Assembly: GCA_030531025.1 (NCBI GenBank) | Contig: JAUMTV010000098.1 | Location: 1 to 11,442, forward strand | DNA: 11,442 nt | Direction: 5' to 3' | Origin: Turicibacter sp. | GTDB taxonomy: Bacteria > Bacillota > Bacilli > MOL361 > Turicibacteraceae | Shown: piece after piece, positions 1-6,250 of the stretch | Position numbering within the stretch: the first letter of the stretch is position 1 | Layout of the letters: every line of letters starts with the position of its first letter | Notes under the pieces: model-generated | Told to the model about the DNA's origin: nothing | Databases searched by the model: none | Seen by the model: the letters and a program-made list of their open reading frames with translations, nothing else | Program-made: the position numbers and the translations under genes

Positions 1-54
1 TACCGCTAGTAGGGCTTAAATTTTCTATGAAGAAAATTTATCTGGACTTATATA
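1..54. repeat. Right end of a modular hairpin repeat, truncated by the window edge
   Basis: The sequence shows the right part of the element found at 10431-10602. It has a partial core unit ending TAGTAGGGCTT (7-17), a perfect 9-bp hairpin (18-26 with 31-39, loop ATGA), then the 17-bp terminal sequence TTATCTGGACTTATATA (38-54), which is identical at 10585-10601. The hairpin arms differ completely from the other copy's terminal hairpin while pairing stays perfect, so structure rather than sequence is kept. The terminal sequence overlaps the 3' end of the minus-strand deacetylase gene. The left part lies outside the window. Confidence 0.75.
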
Positions 55-682
55 TATCTAAAGCACGTATTGTATTTAAAGGTGCTTCTTGATCGGCTAA
101 AGTATCATGGCTTGCATCATGTAGGCAAATAATTGAATGGTTATGACAATTTTGAACAATACGATCGGCTAAAGTAGATTCGGGTTGATTTTTCCAATCA
201 TCAACCATCACGTCCCAAAGGCAAAGTTTTAATTGGTGCTTTTTAAGAAGGTAAGAAGTAAATAGATTAGTATGTCCCCATGGTGGACGATAATAGTGAC
301 AAGGAATATTTAAAAGTTTTATAATTTCTAAGCTTTGTTTAAAAGCTTTTTTAGTATAAAAGTAACTGTATAACCAGGCATTTTTATGTTCGAGAGAATG
401 TAATCCGATTTCATGTCCTTCTTCGATTATTCTCTTAATTAAATGGGGATATTTCTTAACATTTTTAGTCACTACAAAGAAGACAGCTTTGACTTCATGT
501 TTTTTTAATAAATCAAGTAGTTGTTCCGTGTAAGCAATATCTGGTCCATCATCAAACGTGAGAAGCATTCCGTTTCCGTTCGTTTGTTTGATGGTATTTG
601 AGTTAAAATACTTATGATAGTAAGTTGGGATAATCGAGTGAATGATAAGTGGGGGAATTACTAGTAATAAGGGGATGGTCAT
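38..682 (-). CDS. Membrane-anchored polysaccharide deacetylase (NodB domain, CE4 family)
   Basis: This 214-residue protein probably removes N-acetyl groups from an amino-sugar substrate in a metal-dependent hydrolysis at the outer face of the membrane. Residues 3-20 are hydrophobic and look like an uncleaved membrane anchor. The CE4 motifs follow in order: TFDDGPD at 42-48 with the catalytic and metal-binding aspartates, HSLEH at 95-99 with the two metal histidines, RPPWG at 132-136, WDVMVDDW at 156-163, and CLHD at 187-189 with the catalytic-site His188. All key residues are present. It starts 3 bp after the glycosyltransferase stop, with a TAGGAG ribosome binding site inside that gene's end, so the two are co-transcribed and probably act on one glycolipid or glycan. 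The last codons (YKSR and the TAA) lie in the repeat at 1-54, so the original C-terminus may have been altered. The family is certain; the substrate is not known. Confidence 0.9.
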   Translation of the reverse strand: MTIPLLLVIPPLIIHSIIPTYYHKYFNSNTIKQTNGNGMLLTFDDGPDIAYTEQLLDLLKKHEVKAVFFVVTKNVKKYPHLIKRIIEEGHEIGLHSLEHKNAWLYSYFYTKKAFKQSLEIIKLLNIPCHYYRPPWGHTNLFTSYLLKKHQLKLCLWDVMVDDWKNQPESTLADRIVQNCHNHSIICLHDASHDTLADQEAPLNTIRALDIYKSR

Positions 683-685
683 AGT

Positions 686-1780
686 CTAAGCTCCTAATTG
701 ACAATCTTGATAAGAAAGAATAATGTTTTCGAGTGCATTGTCATCGAGTTGTTTTTTTAAAGATTTCATATTTTTTCTCATTTCATAAAGATTTGTTTCA
801 TCATTTAGAACTTGAGAAAGATAGTTAATATCGACAATTTGTTGTTTAGGAATAATACAGCCTAAATGATGGTGATGAATAAAGTTAGCATTTTTCATTT
901 CTTGTTGTAAAAAAGGTTCAATGATTAACATGGGTAACTCAGAGTGAATAGCTTCAAAAACAGTAATTCCTCCGGGTTTAGAAATAATTAAATCAGCTTG
1001 TTGCATATAGTTATAAACCTGATCGGTGAAACCAATCACTTCAATGTTGTCGTATTTTTGATGAAGTTGATGATATAATCTTTTATTTCCACCCGTAATA
1101 ACAGTTGTCTTAATATTTTTTAAGTTATTGAGTTCTTGATAAAATTTTTTCGATTTGGGCAGTAATCCTAAACCTCCTCCCATAATTAACAAATGTTTAT
1201 TCTTTTTAGGGGGATGAGGGGTGATAGGTTTTTCTTTAAAAGCTAATTGAACTGGTATTCCCATCACATGGATTTTATTAATTGGAATTCCTTTTTCGAT
1301 TAATTCAGCTTGTACAGAAGGGCTTCCGACTAAGTAGTAGTCAGTTTGTTCATTAATCCATTCGGAATGACTACTGATATCTGTGATACACGTAATTAAA
1401 GGAATGTCGCAATCTGATTTTTTCTTATAATATGAAATGAGTTGAGAACAATAGGGAATTGTTGAGATAATAACTGTTGGTTTAGTAATTAAAAGAAGTT
1501 GTTCAATAGATTTAAAGAAGTAATCAGCAAAAATAGGCTTTGAAGATTTATTACCATTTTCTGTTTGCTTATAAAATATATTATAGCATATTGATGCTCT
1601 ATTAATAAGGAAATTAAAGCTTTGGTAAATGTGTTTAGAGATATGAGGAAGTGAATAGTCAAAGATATCGACAATTGTAATATCTGAATGTTGAATTGTT
1701 GTTTTTAGTTGTTCTTCAATTGAGTAAGAAGCAGAATAATGCCCCATTCCAAACTTTCCCGTTAAAATTAAAACTTTCAT
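686..1780 (-). CDS. Processive diacylglycerol glycosyltransferase-like protein (MGDG synthase/UgtP type, GT28)
   Basis: This 364-residue enzyme resembles UgtP/MGDG synthases (UgtP is about 380 residues), which move sugars from a UDP-sugar to diacylglycerol at the cytoplasmic membrane face and so make glycolipids and lipoteichoic-acid anchors. The N-terminal half has the family signature GMGHYSASYSI (11-21), followed by TDISSHSEW (133-141), matching the TDFxxHxxW motif of MGDG synthases. The C-terminal GT-B half has a glycine-rich turn GGGLG (201-205) and the nucleotide-sugar site SKPGGIT with Glu276 (267-276). The start at 1780 is set by GGAGG 7 bases upstream. It is the first gene of an operon with the deacetylase. 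Sugar donor and number of sugars added cannot be read from the sequence; given the partner, UDP-GlcNAc is possible alongside UDP-Glc. MurG-type activity is less likely because of the MGDG motifs. Confidence 0.85.
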   Translation of the reverse strand: MKVLILTGKFGMGHYSASYSIEEQLKTTIQHSDITIVDIFDYSLPHISKHIYQSFNFLINRASICYNIFYKQTENGNKSSKPIFADYFFKSIEQLLLITKPTVIISTIPYCSQLISYYKKKSDCDIPLITCITDISSHSEWINEQTDYYLVGSPSVQAELIEKGIPINKIHVMGIPVQLAFKEKPITPHPPKKNKHLLIMGGGLGLLPKSKKFYQELNNLKNIKTTVITGGNKRLYHQLHQKYDNIEVIGFTDQVYNYMQQADLIISKPGGITVFEAIHSELPMLIIEPFLQQEMKNANFIHHHHLGCIIPKQQIVDINYLSQVLNDETNLYEMRKNMKSLKKQLDDNALENIILSYQDCQLGA

Positions 1781-1809
1781 TTCATAACCTCCATAATAAC
1801 TATACTTTT

Positions 1810-1870
1810 ATTATAGAGGTTAAATCTTTAGATTTTCGGTAAAGAAATCTTAAGATTTCTTTAAGATTCT
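1810..1870 (-). promoter_or_regulatory. Promoter and probable regulator site of the glycosyltransferase-deacetylase operon
   Basis: On the minus strand a perfect -10 TATAAT (1810-1815) lies about 30 bases before the glycosyltransferase start. The sequence 17 bp further upstream (1833-1838, CCGAAA) is far from a -35 consensus, which suggests dependence on an activator. Just beyond it is a perfect 22-bp palindrome (1841-1862), and AATCTTA occurs twice in direct orientation exactly 11 bp apart. A further imperfect inverted repeat AAATCT-TT-AGATTT lies at 1822-1835. Direct repeats at 11-bp spacing are typical of OmpR/PhoB-type response-regulator sites; the identity of the regulator is unknown. 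Confidence 0.5.
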
Positions 1871-1889
1871 ATAAGGAGGACTTAAGAAT

Positions 1890-1917
1890 TTGAATCTGAT
1901 TCATGTCAAAATACAAT
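1890..1917 (+). promoter_or_regulatory. Possible promoter of the M20 amidohydrolase
   Basis: TTGAAT (1890-1895), a 16-bp spacer and TACAAT (1912-1917) make a reasonable vegetative promoter about 130 bp upstream of the start codon. The rest of the interval 1918-2051 shows no hairpin terminator or recognised riboswitch, only a repeated GAATGTAT near 2011-2025. Confidence 0.4.
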
Positions 1918-2051
1918 GAATTAGAAGTTTATAGAACTTTTAATACTCATTATTTACTAGGTTTATAACCGTTACGAAGTGAGTAGACTAACATAAGGTA
2001 TTAACAGCTAGAATGTATGAATGTATTTATTAAGAAAAGGGGATCTCACTC

Positions 2052-3263
2052 ATGAATCAATTAGAAAATTATTTAGATCAGGTTGCTAATTATATAAAGG
2101 AAAATGCAGATATCTATTTGAAAATGAGTCATCAAATTCATGATAAACCTGAAATTGGGAATGAAGAACAATTTGCATGTCAGCTTTTAACTGATTTACT
2201 AAAACAAGAAGGATTTGATGTTCAGATTGATATTGCTACTCATCCAACGGGATTTATTGCAAGAAAAGAATCCAGTAAAGAAGGTCCATCCATTGGAATT
2301 TTAGTGGAATATGATGCATTAAGAGGATTAGGACATGCTTGTGGGCATAACATTATTTCAATGACGAGTATCGCAGCTTCATTAGCTATTGCTTCAGTAT
2401 TAGAAGAGTTAGGTGGCCGTTTAGTTGTGTACGGAACACCAGCTGAAGAAGGTGGTATTCATGGAAATGCAAAAGAAAGTTATGTTCAACAAAACTTATT
2501 TGATGAAGTTGATGTTTGTATGATGATTCATCCTTTTCATACAACGGCACCAACACAACCAACACTTGCCATAATCCCGATTGAATTTGAGTTCTTTGGC
2601 CGTCCTTCACATGCAGCATCGGCCCCTGAAAAAGGGATTAATGCTTTAGATGCGATGATTTTGTTTTATAGTGGAATTAATGCATTAAGACAACAAACTC
2701 CATCGGATGTTTTAATTCATGGAATTATTACTCAAGGTGGAGAAGCTCCAAATATTATTCCATCGTATACGAAAGCAAGTTTTTACGTTCGAGCAGCAAA
2801 ATCTAGTACTTGTGATATTTATAAAGAAAAAGTTATTAATATCGGAAAAGGAGCAGCCTTAGCAACAGGTTGTCAATTTAAGTATGATGACTCGTTTAAC
2901 CGTGTGAAAGAAATGTTCATTGTTCCAAGTTTCGAGTTACTTTACGTTGAAGAGGCTAATCGTCTGGGATTAGAGGTAAAAACAAAAAATTGTAAAAGTA
3001 TTGGCTCAACTGATGCGGGAAATGTTAGTCAAGTCGTTCCTACGATTCATCCAACGATTAAAATTTGTGATGAACCTATTACGATTCATACGGAAGAGTT
3101 TAAAGAAGCAGCAAAATCTGAACAAGGGGATCAAGCTATTGTGGACGGAGCAACTATTTTAGCACGGATTGCGGTTCGCTTATTAACTGATGAAGGTTGT
3201 TTGAAAATGATTAAGGATGAATTTCAAAAAATAAAAGCAGCTCATTTGTCTGAAATGAATTGA
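2052..3263 (+). CDS. M20-family metallopeptidase/amidohydrolase (M20D, AbgB/ACY1L2-like)
   Basis: This 403-residue cytosolic enzyme hydrolyses an amide bond, probably in an N-acyl amino acid or a small dipeptide-like compound, using a metal centre. The catalytic domain carries GHACGHN (94-100), the Glu-Glu pair at 132-133 and a metal histidine in MIHP (160). The inserted dimerisation domain begins at the conserved GRPSHAAS (183-190). The C-terminal part returns to the catalytic domain with STDAGNVSQVVPT (319-331) and IHTEEF (345-350), containing the last metal histidine. Length and motif order are normal for the ACY1L2/AbgB subgroup. AAGGGG 9 bases upstream supports the start. It is flanked by its own promoter candidate and a terminator, so it is monocistronic. 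The adjacent cysteine synthase suggests but does not prove a role in amino-acid or thiol scavenging; substrates in this group are rarely predictable. Confidence 0.88.
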   Translation: MNQLENYLDQVANYIKENADIYLKMSHQIHDKPEIGNEEQFACQLLTDLLKQEGFDVQIDIATHPTGFIARKESSKEGPSIGILVEYDALRGLGHACGHNIISMTSIAASLAIASVLEELGGRLVVYGTPAEEGGIHGNAKESYVQQNLFDEVDVCMMIHPFHTTAPTQPTLAIIPIEFEFFGRPSHAASAPEKGINALDAMILFYSGINALRQQTPSDVLIHGIITQGGEAPNIIPSYTKASFYVRAAKSSTCDIYKEKVINIGKGAALATGCQFKYDDSFNRVKEMFIVPSFELLYVEEANRLGLEVKTKNCKSIGSTDAGNVSQVVPTIHPTIKICDEPITIHTEEFKEAAKSEQGDQAIVDGATILARIAVRLLTDEGCLKMIKDEFQKIKAAHLSEMN

Positions 3264-3264
3264 G

Positions 3265-3293
3265 AGAGTGGTTAAAGAATCCACTCTTTTTAT
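3265..3293 (+). terminator. Intrinsic terminator after the M20 amidohydrolase
   Basis: The stem AGAGTGG/CCACTCT (3265-3271 with 3281-3287), a 9-base loop and a run of T residues begin 2 bases after the stop codon. Confidence 0.85.
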
Positions 3294-3333
3294 ATACTTT
3301 TCTATTAAGAGTTCCATAAGAAAGCAAAAATAT

Positions 3334-3394
3334 ACATTAATGTCTAAATTTTTAATGAATGGAAGAATATTTGAAGCGTGCTAATAAATATAAT
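3334..3394 (+). promoter_or_regulatory. Leader and candidate -10 region of cysK
   Basis: A perfect TATAAT at 3389-3394 lies 26 bases upstream of the cysK start, but no good -35 is placed 16-18 bp before it (TTGAAG at 3371 leaves only 12 bp). The short palindrome ACATTAATGT at 3334-3343 lies upstream. No T-box or S-box leader is recognisable in the 120 bp available. Confidence 0.35.
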
Positions 3395-3419
3395 GCTTAA
3401 TATAAAAGGAGGGAAACAG

Positions 3420-4355
3420 ATGAGTTATATTGTGGATAGTCTAGTTGAATTAGTTGGGAATACACCATTGTTACGTTTAAAAAAATATGGTCAGGAAGTG
3501 GGAGTGAAGGCAGAGGTTATTGCTAAGCTGGAGTATTTTAATCCAGCGGGAAGTGTGAAAGATCGAATTGCTTGTGCAATGATTAAAGCTGCTGAAAGTG
3601 AGGGATTGTTAACAAAAGAATCGATAATTATAGAACCGACGAGTGGGAATACGGGGATTGGTTTAGCCTTTGTTGCAGCGGCTAAGGGTTATCGATTAAC
3701 GTTAGTGATGCCAGAAACCATGAGTATCGAGCGTCGAAAATTATTACAGGCTTTAGGAGCGAACCTTGTTTTAACAGAAGGTGCTAAAGGAATGAAAGGT
3801 GCCATTGCTAAAGCTGAGGAACTTTGTCAAGAAATTCCTGGGGCCATTATGCTTCAGCAATTTGATAATCCAGCTAATCCCGCGATTCATCGGATGACAA
3901 CAGCTGTTGAAATTTGGGATGACACGGATGGAAACATTGATATTTTTGTTGCAGGGATTGGGACAGGTGGAACAATCTCAGGGGTAGGAGAAGTATTAAA
4001 GGAATATAATCCTAATGTGAAAGTAGTTGCAGTTGAACCAACAACTTCACCCGTTTTGTCAAAAGGAGTAGCGGGACCGCATAAAATTCAAGGAATTGGC
4101 GCTGGATTTGTTCCTAATGTTTTAAATCGTGGTATTATTGATGAAATCATCACTGTATCAAATGAAGATGCCTTTCAAACTTCACGTCAATTGGCTCATA
4201 CGGAAGGTTTGTTAGTAGGGATTTCTTCTGGGGCAGCGGTCTATGCTGCAACTGAGTTGGCTAAACGTGAAGAAAATGTGGGGAAACGAATTGTTGTCAT
4301 CTGTCCAGATACAGGTGAACGCTATTTATCAACTGGATTATATAATCAAGACTAA
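3420..4355 (+). CDS. cysK: Cysteine synthase (O-acetylserine sulfhydrylase)
   Basis: This 311-residue PLP enzyme makes L-cysteine from O-acetylserine and sulfide in the cytosol. It begins with the typical fold-type II start [13 protein letters not shown] (8-20). Lys47 in NPAGSVKDR (41-49) is the Schiff-base lysine. PTSGNTGIG (73-81) is the substrate loop, GTGGTISG (181-188) binds the PLP phosphate, and KIQGIGAGF plus ISSGAA near 222-272 and [10 protein letters not shown] near 297-305 complete the family pattern. The chosen ATG at 3420 follows AAAGGAGGG at optimal spacing and matches the usual N-terminus; an in-frame GTG at 3378 would add 14 atypical residues and has no ribosome binding site. 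Length is standard for CysK rather than a longer cystathionine beta-synthase. It is a single-gene unit ending at a hairpin shared with the converging hsp20 gene. Confidence 0.95.
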   Translation: MSYIVDSLVELVGNTPLLRLKKYGQEVGVKAEVIAKLEYFNPAGSVKDRIACAMIKAAESEGLLTKESIIIEPTSGNTGIGLAFVAAAKGYRLTLVMPETMSIERRKLLQALGANLVLTEGAKGMKGAIAKAEELCQEIPGAIMLQQFDNPANPAIHRMTTAVEIWDDTDGNIDIFVAGIGTGGTISGVGEVLKEYNPNVKVVAVEPTTSPVLSKGVAGPHKIQGIGAGFVPNVLNRGIIDEIITVSNEDAFQTSRQLAHTEGLLVGISSGAAVYAATELAKREENVGKRIVVICPDTGERYLSTGLYNQD

Positions 4356-4358
4356 TGA

Positions 4359-4384
4359 AAAGGTGAGCATTTTTGCTCACCTTT
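4359..4384. terminator. Bidirectional terminator between cysK and hsp20
   Basis: The perfect 11-bp stem AAAGGTGAGCA/TGCTCACCTTT (4359-4369 with 4374-4384) with a 4-base loop starts 3 bases after the cysK stop and 8 bases beyond the hsp20 stop on the other strand. U-runs are short on both sides, so it can serve both convergent genes. Confidence 0.8.
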
Positions 4385-4391
4385 AGTATTT

Positions 4392-4820
4392 TTATAAAAT
4401 ATTAATTAATCGACGATTGATGACCATTGACTCTTTTTTTGGAAGAATAATGGTAAGCGTATCATTATTCAAGTTGGCTGTAATTTTATCGGCATCAACG
4501 TCGTATAGACTAAAGCTTTGTGAAAAAGAACTACTTTGGTAAGCTTGTCCTGTTTCTTCATTTGCTTGAACAACTTGTTTTACTGTTAGAATTAAACTTT
4601 GATTTTCAACGGATAACTGAATATTTTCACGTTTTAAATTTGGAAGTGTCAACGTGAAAACATATTCTGCTCCTTGATCATTAAAGGTTGTATTATTCAT
4701 TGGTGTAAAGACAGATTGAAATGTGTTTAACATCATTGTTTCCATATGGTTAAAAACATCAAAAAAATTAAAAGGTGATACTGAATGATTATTTCCTCCA
4801 TAAGGTGTTAAATTAGACAT
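4392..4820 (-). CDS. Small heat-shock protein, Hsp20/alpha-crystallin family
   Basis: This 142-residue cytosolic, ATP-independent chaperone should hold unfolding proteins in a refoldable state as part of a large oligomer. A short flexible N-terminal arm rich in Phe, Met and Asn (1-45) precedes an alpha-crystallin domain (about 48-130) with alternating beta strands. The conserved end motif appears as NDTLTIILPKKE (about 118-129), where the usual Gly before x-Leu-x-Ile is replaced by the Asn-Asp turn. The C-terminus holds INIL, which resembles the I-x-I/L anchor used in oligomer assembly. AAGGAGGAG upstream fixes the start. Length is normal for bacterial Hsp20. It is monocistronic and divergent from scrR. 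No CIRCE or CtsR-type operator could be recognised in the 130-bp intergenic region. Confidence 0.9.
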   Translation of the reverse strand: MSNLTPYGGNNHSVSPFNFFDVFNHMETMMLNTFQSVFTPMNNTTFNDQGAEYVFTLTLPNLKRENIQLSVENQSLILTVKQVVQANEETGQAYQSSSFSQSFSLYDVDADKITANLNNDTLTIILPKKESMVINRRLINIL

Positions 4821-4875
4821 ATTATCTCCTCCTTACTTGAGATAAAAAGTTTACAAAATATCATATGTATCAGTT

Positions 4876-4932
4876 AAAGGAGGGTGCCTATTTTTGAGAG
4901 ATTGCGTGAATAAAGTCGTTATGATAAACTGA
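4876..4932 (+). promoter_or_regulatory. Leader region of scrR with an orphan ribosome binding site and 12-codon frame
   Basis: AAAGGAGGG (4876-4884) is a stronger Shine-Dalgarno sequence than the one used by scrR itself. Nine bases later TTG (4894) opens a 12-codon frame ending at TGA (4930-4932), in the same phase as scrR. TTGCGT (4902-4907), a 17-bp spacer and TAAACT (4925-4930) could form the scrR promoter, in which case the orphan site would lie upstream of the transcript. Which reading is right cannot be settled from sequence. Confidence 0.3.
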
Positions 4933-4950
4933 TAACAAGAGGGTGGTCGA

Positions 4951-5940
4951 ATGAATATAATTGAAATTGCAAAGCTAGCAGGAGTCTCTAAATCAACCGT
5001 CTCTAGATACTTAAATAACGGATATGTTAGTGAAGAAGCAAGTGAGAAAATAAAAGAAGTCATTGAACAAACTGGTTTTGTACCGAAACGTCAAGCTCAG
5101 GCGATGCGTTCACAAAAAACTAATTTAATTGGAGTCATTGTTCCTAAAATTAGTACAGAAACGGCTGCGCGTGTCATTGAAGGTATTACAAATGAGTTAA
5201 GTCAGATTGGATATGAGGTGTTAATTGGTAATACTAACTTATCTATTGAAAAAGAAATGGACTATTTAAAAGTTTTTAAAAATCAAGTCGATGGAATTAT
5301 CTTTATGGCAACAGAAGTGACACCTAAACATTATGAATTATTTGACCAATTACGCATTCCAATTGTTGTGATCGCCCAAAAGGTGAAAGATTATCCATGT
5401 ATTATTCATGATGATTATCATGCAGCTAAAGATGCGATTCATTATTTAATCAATAAAGGACATCAGTCCATTGGATTTATTGGAGTAGGTGAATATGACG
5501 TTGCAGTAGGGATTGATCGTAAAAATGGTTATTTAGATGCTTTAAAAGATCAAGATATTAATATCAAGGAGAACTACATTCAAATTGGTGACTTTAGTCA
5601 TGAAAGTGCCTTTTATTTAACAGAAAAGTTAATGTCTTTACCTGAACCACCAACAGCGATTTTTGCGGTTACTGATAACTTAGCGATTGGATGCATGGAA
5701 TATTTAAAGGAAAATGGCTATCAGATCCCTCAAGATGTTGCGGTGATGGGATTAGGTGATATTAAAATTTCAGCTTATATGACACCGTCATTAACAACTA
5801 TTCATTATTATTTTCAAACGATGGGTGCTAAAAGTGCCAAGCTATTAACAGAGCTTATAAAATCTGGAAAGGTAAGTTCTAAAAATTGTGAAAGCAATTT
5901 TATTTTTAACTATAGACTTATGGAACGCGATAGTGTATAA
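4951..5940 (+). CDS. scrR: LacI-family transcriptional repressor of the sucrose operon
   Basis: This 329-residue regulator has the LacI plan. A helix-turn-helix lies at residues 2-22 (IIEIAKLAGVSKSTVSRYLN), a hinge region follows (about 45-56, KRQAQAMRSQ, with Met52 at the position usually occupied by the minor-groove Leu), and a periplasmic-binding-like effector domain and dimer interface run from about 58 to 325, including the typical TAIFAVTDNLAIG and DVAVMGLGD segments near 230-268. It precedes scrAKB on the same strand but is separated from them by a terminator and a 250-bp control region. Two palindromes with a central CG, as expected for LacI-family operators, lie just downstream, so it very likely represses scrAKB. 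The inducer is probably sucrose-6-phosphate or a derived sugar phosphate (inference). The start is supported by GAGGGTGG at 8-10 bases. Confidence 0.9.
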   Translation: MNIIEIAKLAGVSKSTVSRYLNNGYVSEEASEKIKEVIEQTGFVPKRQAQAMRSQKTNLIGVIVPKISTETAARVIEGITNELSQIGYEVLIGNTNLSIEKEMDYLKVFKNQVDGIIFMATEVTPKHYELFDQLRIPIVVIAQKVKDYPCIIHDDYHAAKDAIHYLINKGHQSIGFIGVGEYDVAVGIDRKNGYLDALKDQDINIKENYIQIGDFSHESAFYLTEKLMSLPEPPTAIFAVTDNLAIGCMEYLKENGYQIPQDVAVMGLGDIKISAYMTPSLTTIHYYFQTMGAKSAKLLTELIKSGKVSSKNCESNFIFNYRLMERDSV

Positions 5941-5970
5941 TAATCTTCGTAATGAAGGTTATTATTTTTT
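5937..5970 (+). terminator. Intrinsic terminator of scrR
   Basis: A 12-bp stem (5937-5948 with 5954-5965, one wobble pair), loop GTAAT and a T-run overlap the scrR stop codon. It separates scrR from the structural genes, giving two transcription units. Confidence 0.85.
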
Positions 5971-5979
5971 ATGCCAAGT

Positions 5980-5991
5980 GGGAACGTTCCC
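5980..5991. promoter_or_regulatory. Candidate ScrR operator O1
   Basis: GGGAACGTTCCC is a perfect 12-bp palindrome with the central CG typical of LacI-family sites. It lies just after the scrR terminator and recurs as O2 at 6076. The shared context GTGGGAACGTTC (GTG directly before GGAACGTTC) extends the identity between the two sites. Confidence 0.75.
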
Positions 5992-6043
5992 TTAAAATTG
6001 CATCGCAGCAGCTATTAAATTAGAAATTTTATTTTAACCCAAA

Positions 6044-6057
6044 AGAAAGCGCTCATT
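6044..6057. promoter_or_regulatory. Candidate cre (CcpA) site
   Basis: AGAAAGCGCTCATT matches the core GAAAGCGCT of catabolite-responsive elements, with two departures from the consensus WTGNAANCGNWNNCW (T to A at the left, C to T at the right). Its position between the two ScrR operators fits CcpA-mediated glucose repression of a sugar operon. Confidence 0.5.
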
Positions 6058-6075
6058 TATTTTTTTATGCATTGT

Positions 6076-6087
6076 GGGAACGTTCTC
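6076..6087. promoter_or_regulatory. Candidate ScrR operator O2
   Basis: GGGAACGTTCTC differs from O1 at one base. Its centre is 96 bp from that of O1, close to nine helical turns, so both sites face the same side of the DNA. A weak -10-like TGTAAT (6108-6113) lies at a distance that would put O2 over its -35 region. Confidence 0.7.
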
Positions 6088-6187
6088 GCATAAGGGTTTA
6101 AATAGTTTGTAATTAAAGTAGGGGAAGCATAGGGAATAATAACAACATAAAATTAAAGAATCATTCATATGACACGACGAAATTATA

Positions 6188-6214
6188 TTGACATCCCGAA
6201 AGTATCAATATAAT
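6188..6214 (+). promoter_or_regulatory. Promoter of the scrAKB operon with consensus hexamers
   Basis: TTGACA (6188-6193) and TATAAT (6209-6214) are both perfect vegetative hexamers, but the spacer is only 15 bp; reading TAATAG (6211-6216) as the -10 would give 17 bp. A transcript would start near 6221 and leave a leader of about 30 bases to scrA. It lies about 110 bp downstream of operator O2. Confidence 0.65.
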
Positions 6215-6250
6215 AGAGAGTTGAAATGGAAAATAGGAGGAGTAAATCTT

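Noticed and set aside
1918..2051. Riboswitch or T-box leader before the M20 gene
   Set aside because: No T-box sequence, no terminator hairpin and no known aptamer motif could be found in the interval.
3378..3419. Longer cysK start (GTG)
   Set aside because: It would add 14 residues without a ribosome binding site, and includes the strong Shine-Dalgarno sequence of the standard ATG.
4821..4950. CIRCE or CtsR operator for hsp20
   Set aside because: Neither the TTAGCACTC inverted repeat nor tandem GGTCAAA heptads are present in the intergenic region.
4851..5063. Minus-strand open frame upstream of hsp20
   Set aside because: It overlaps the scrR start antisense, and has no recognisable domain or ribosome binding site.
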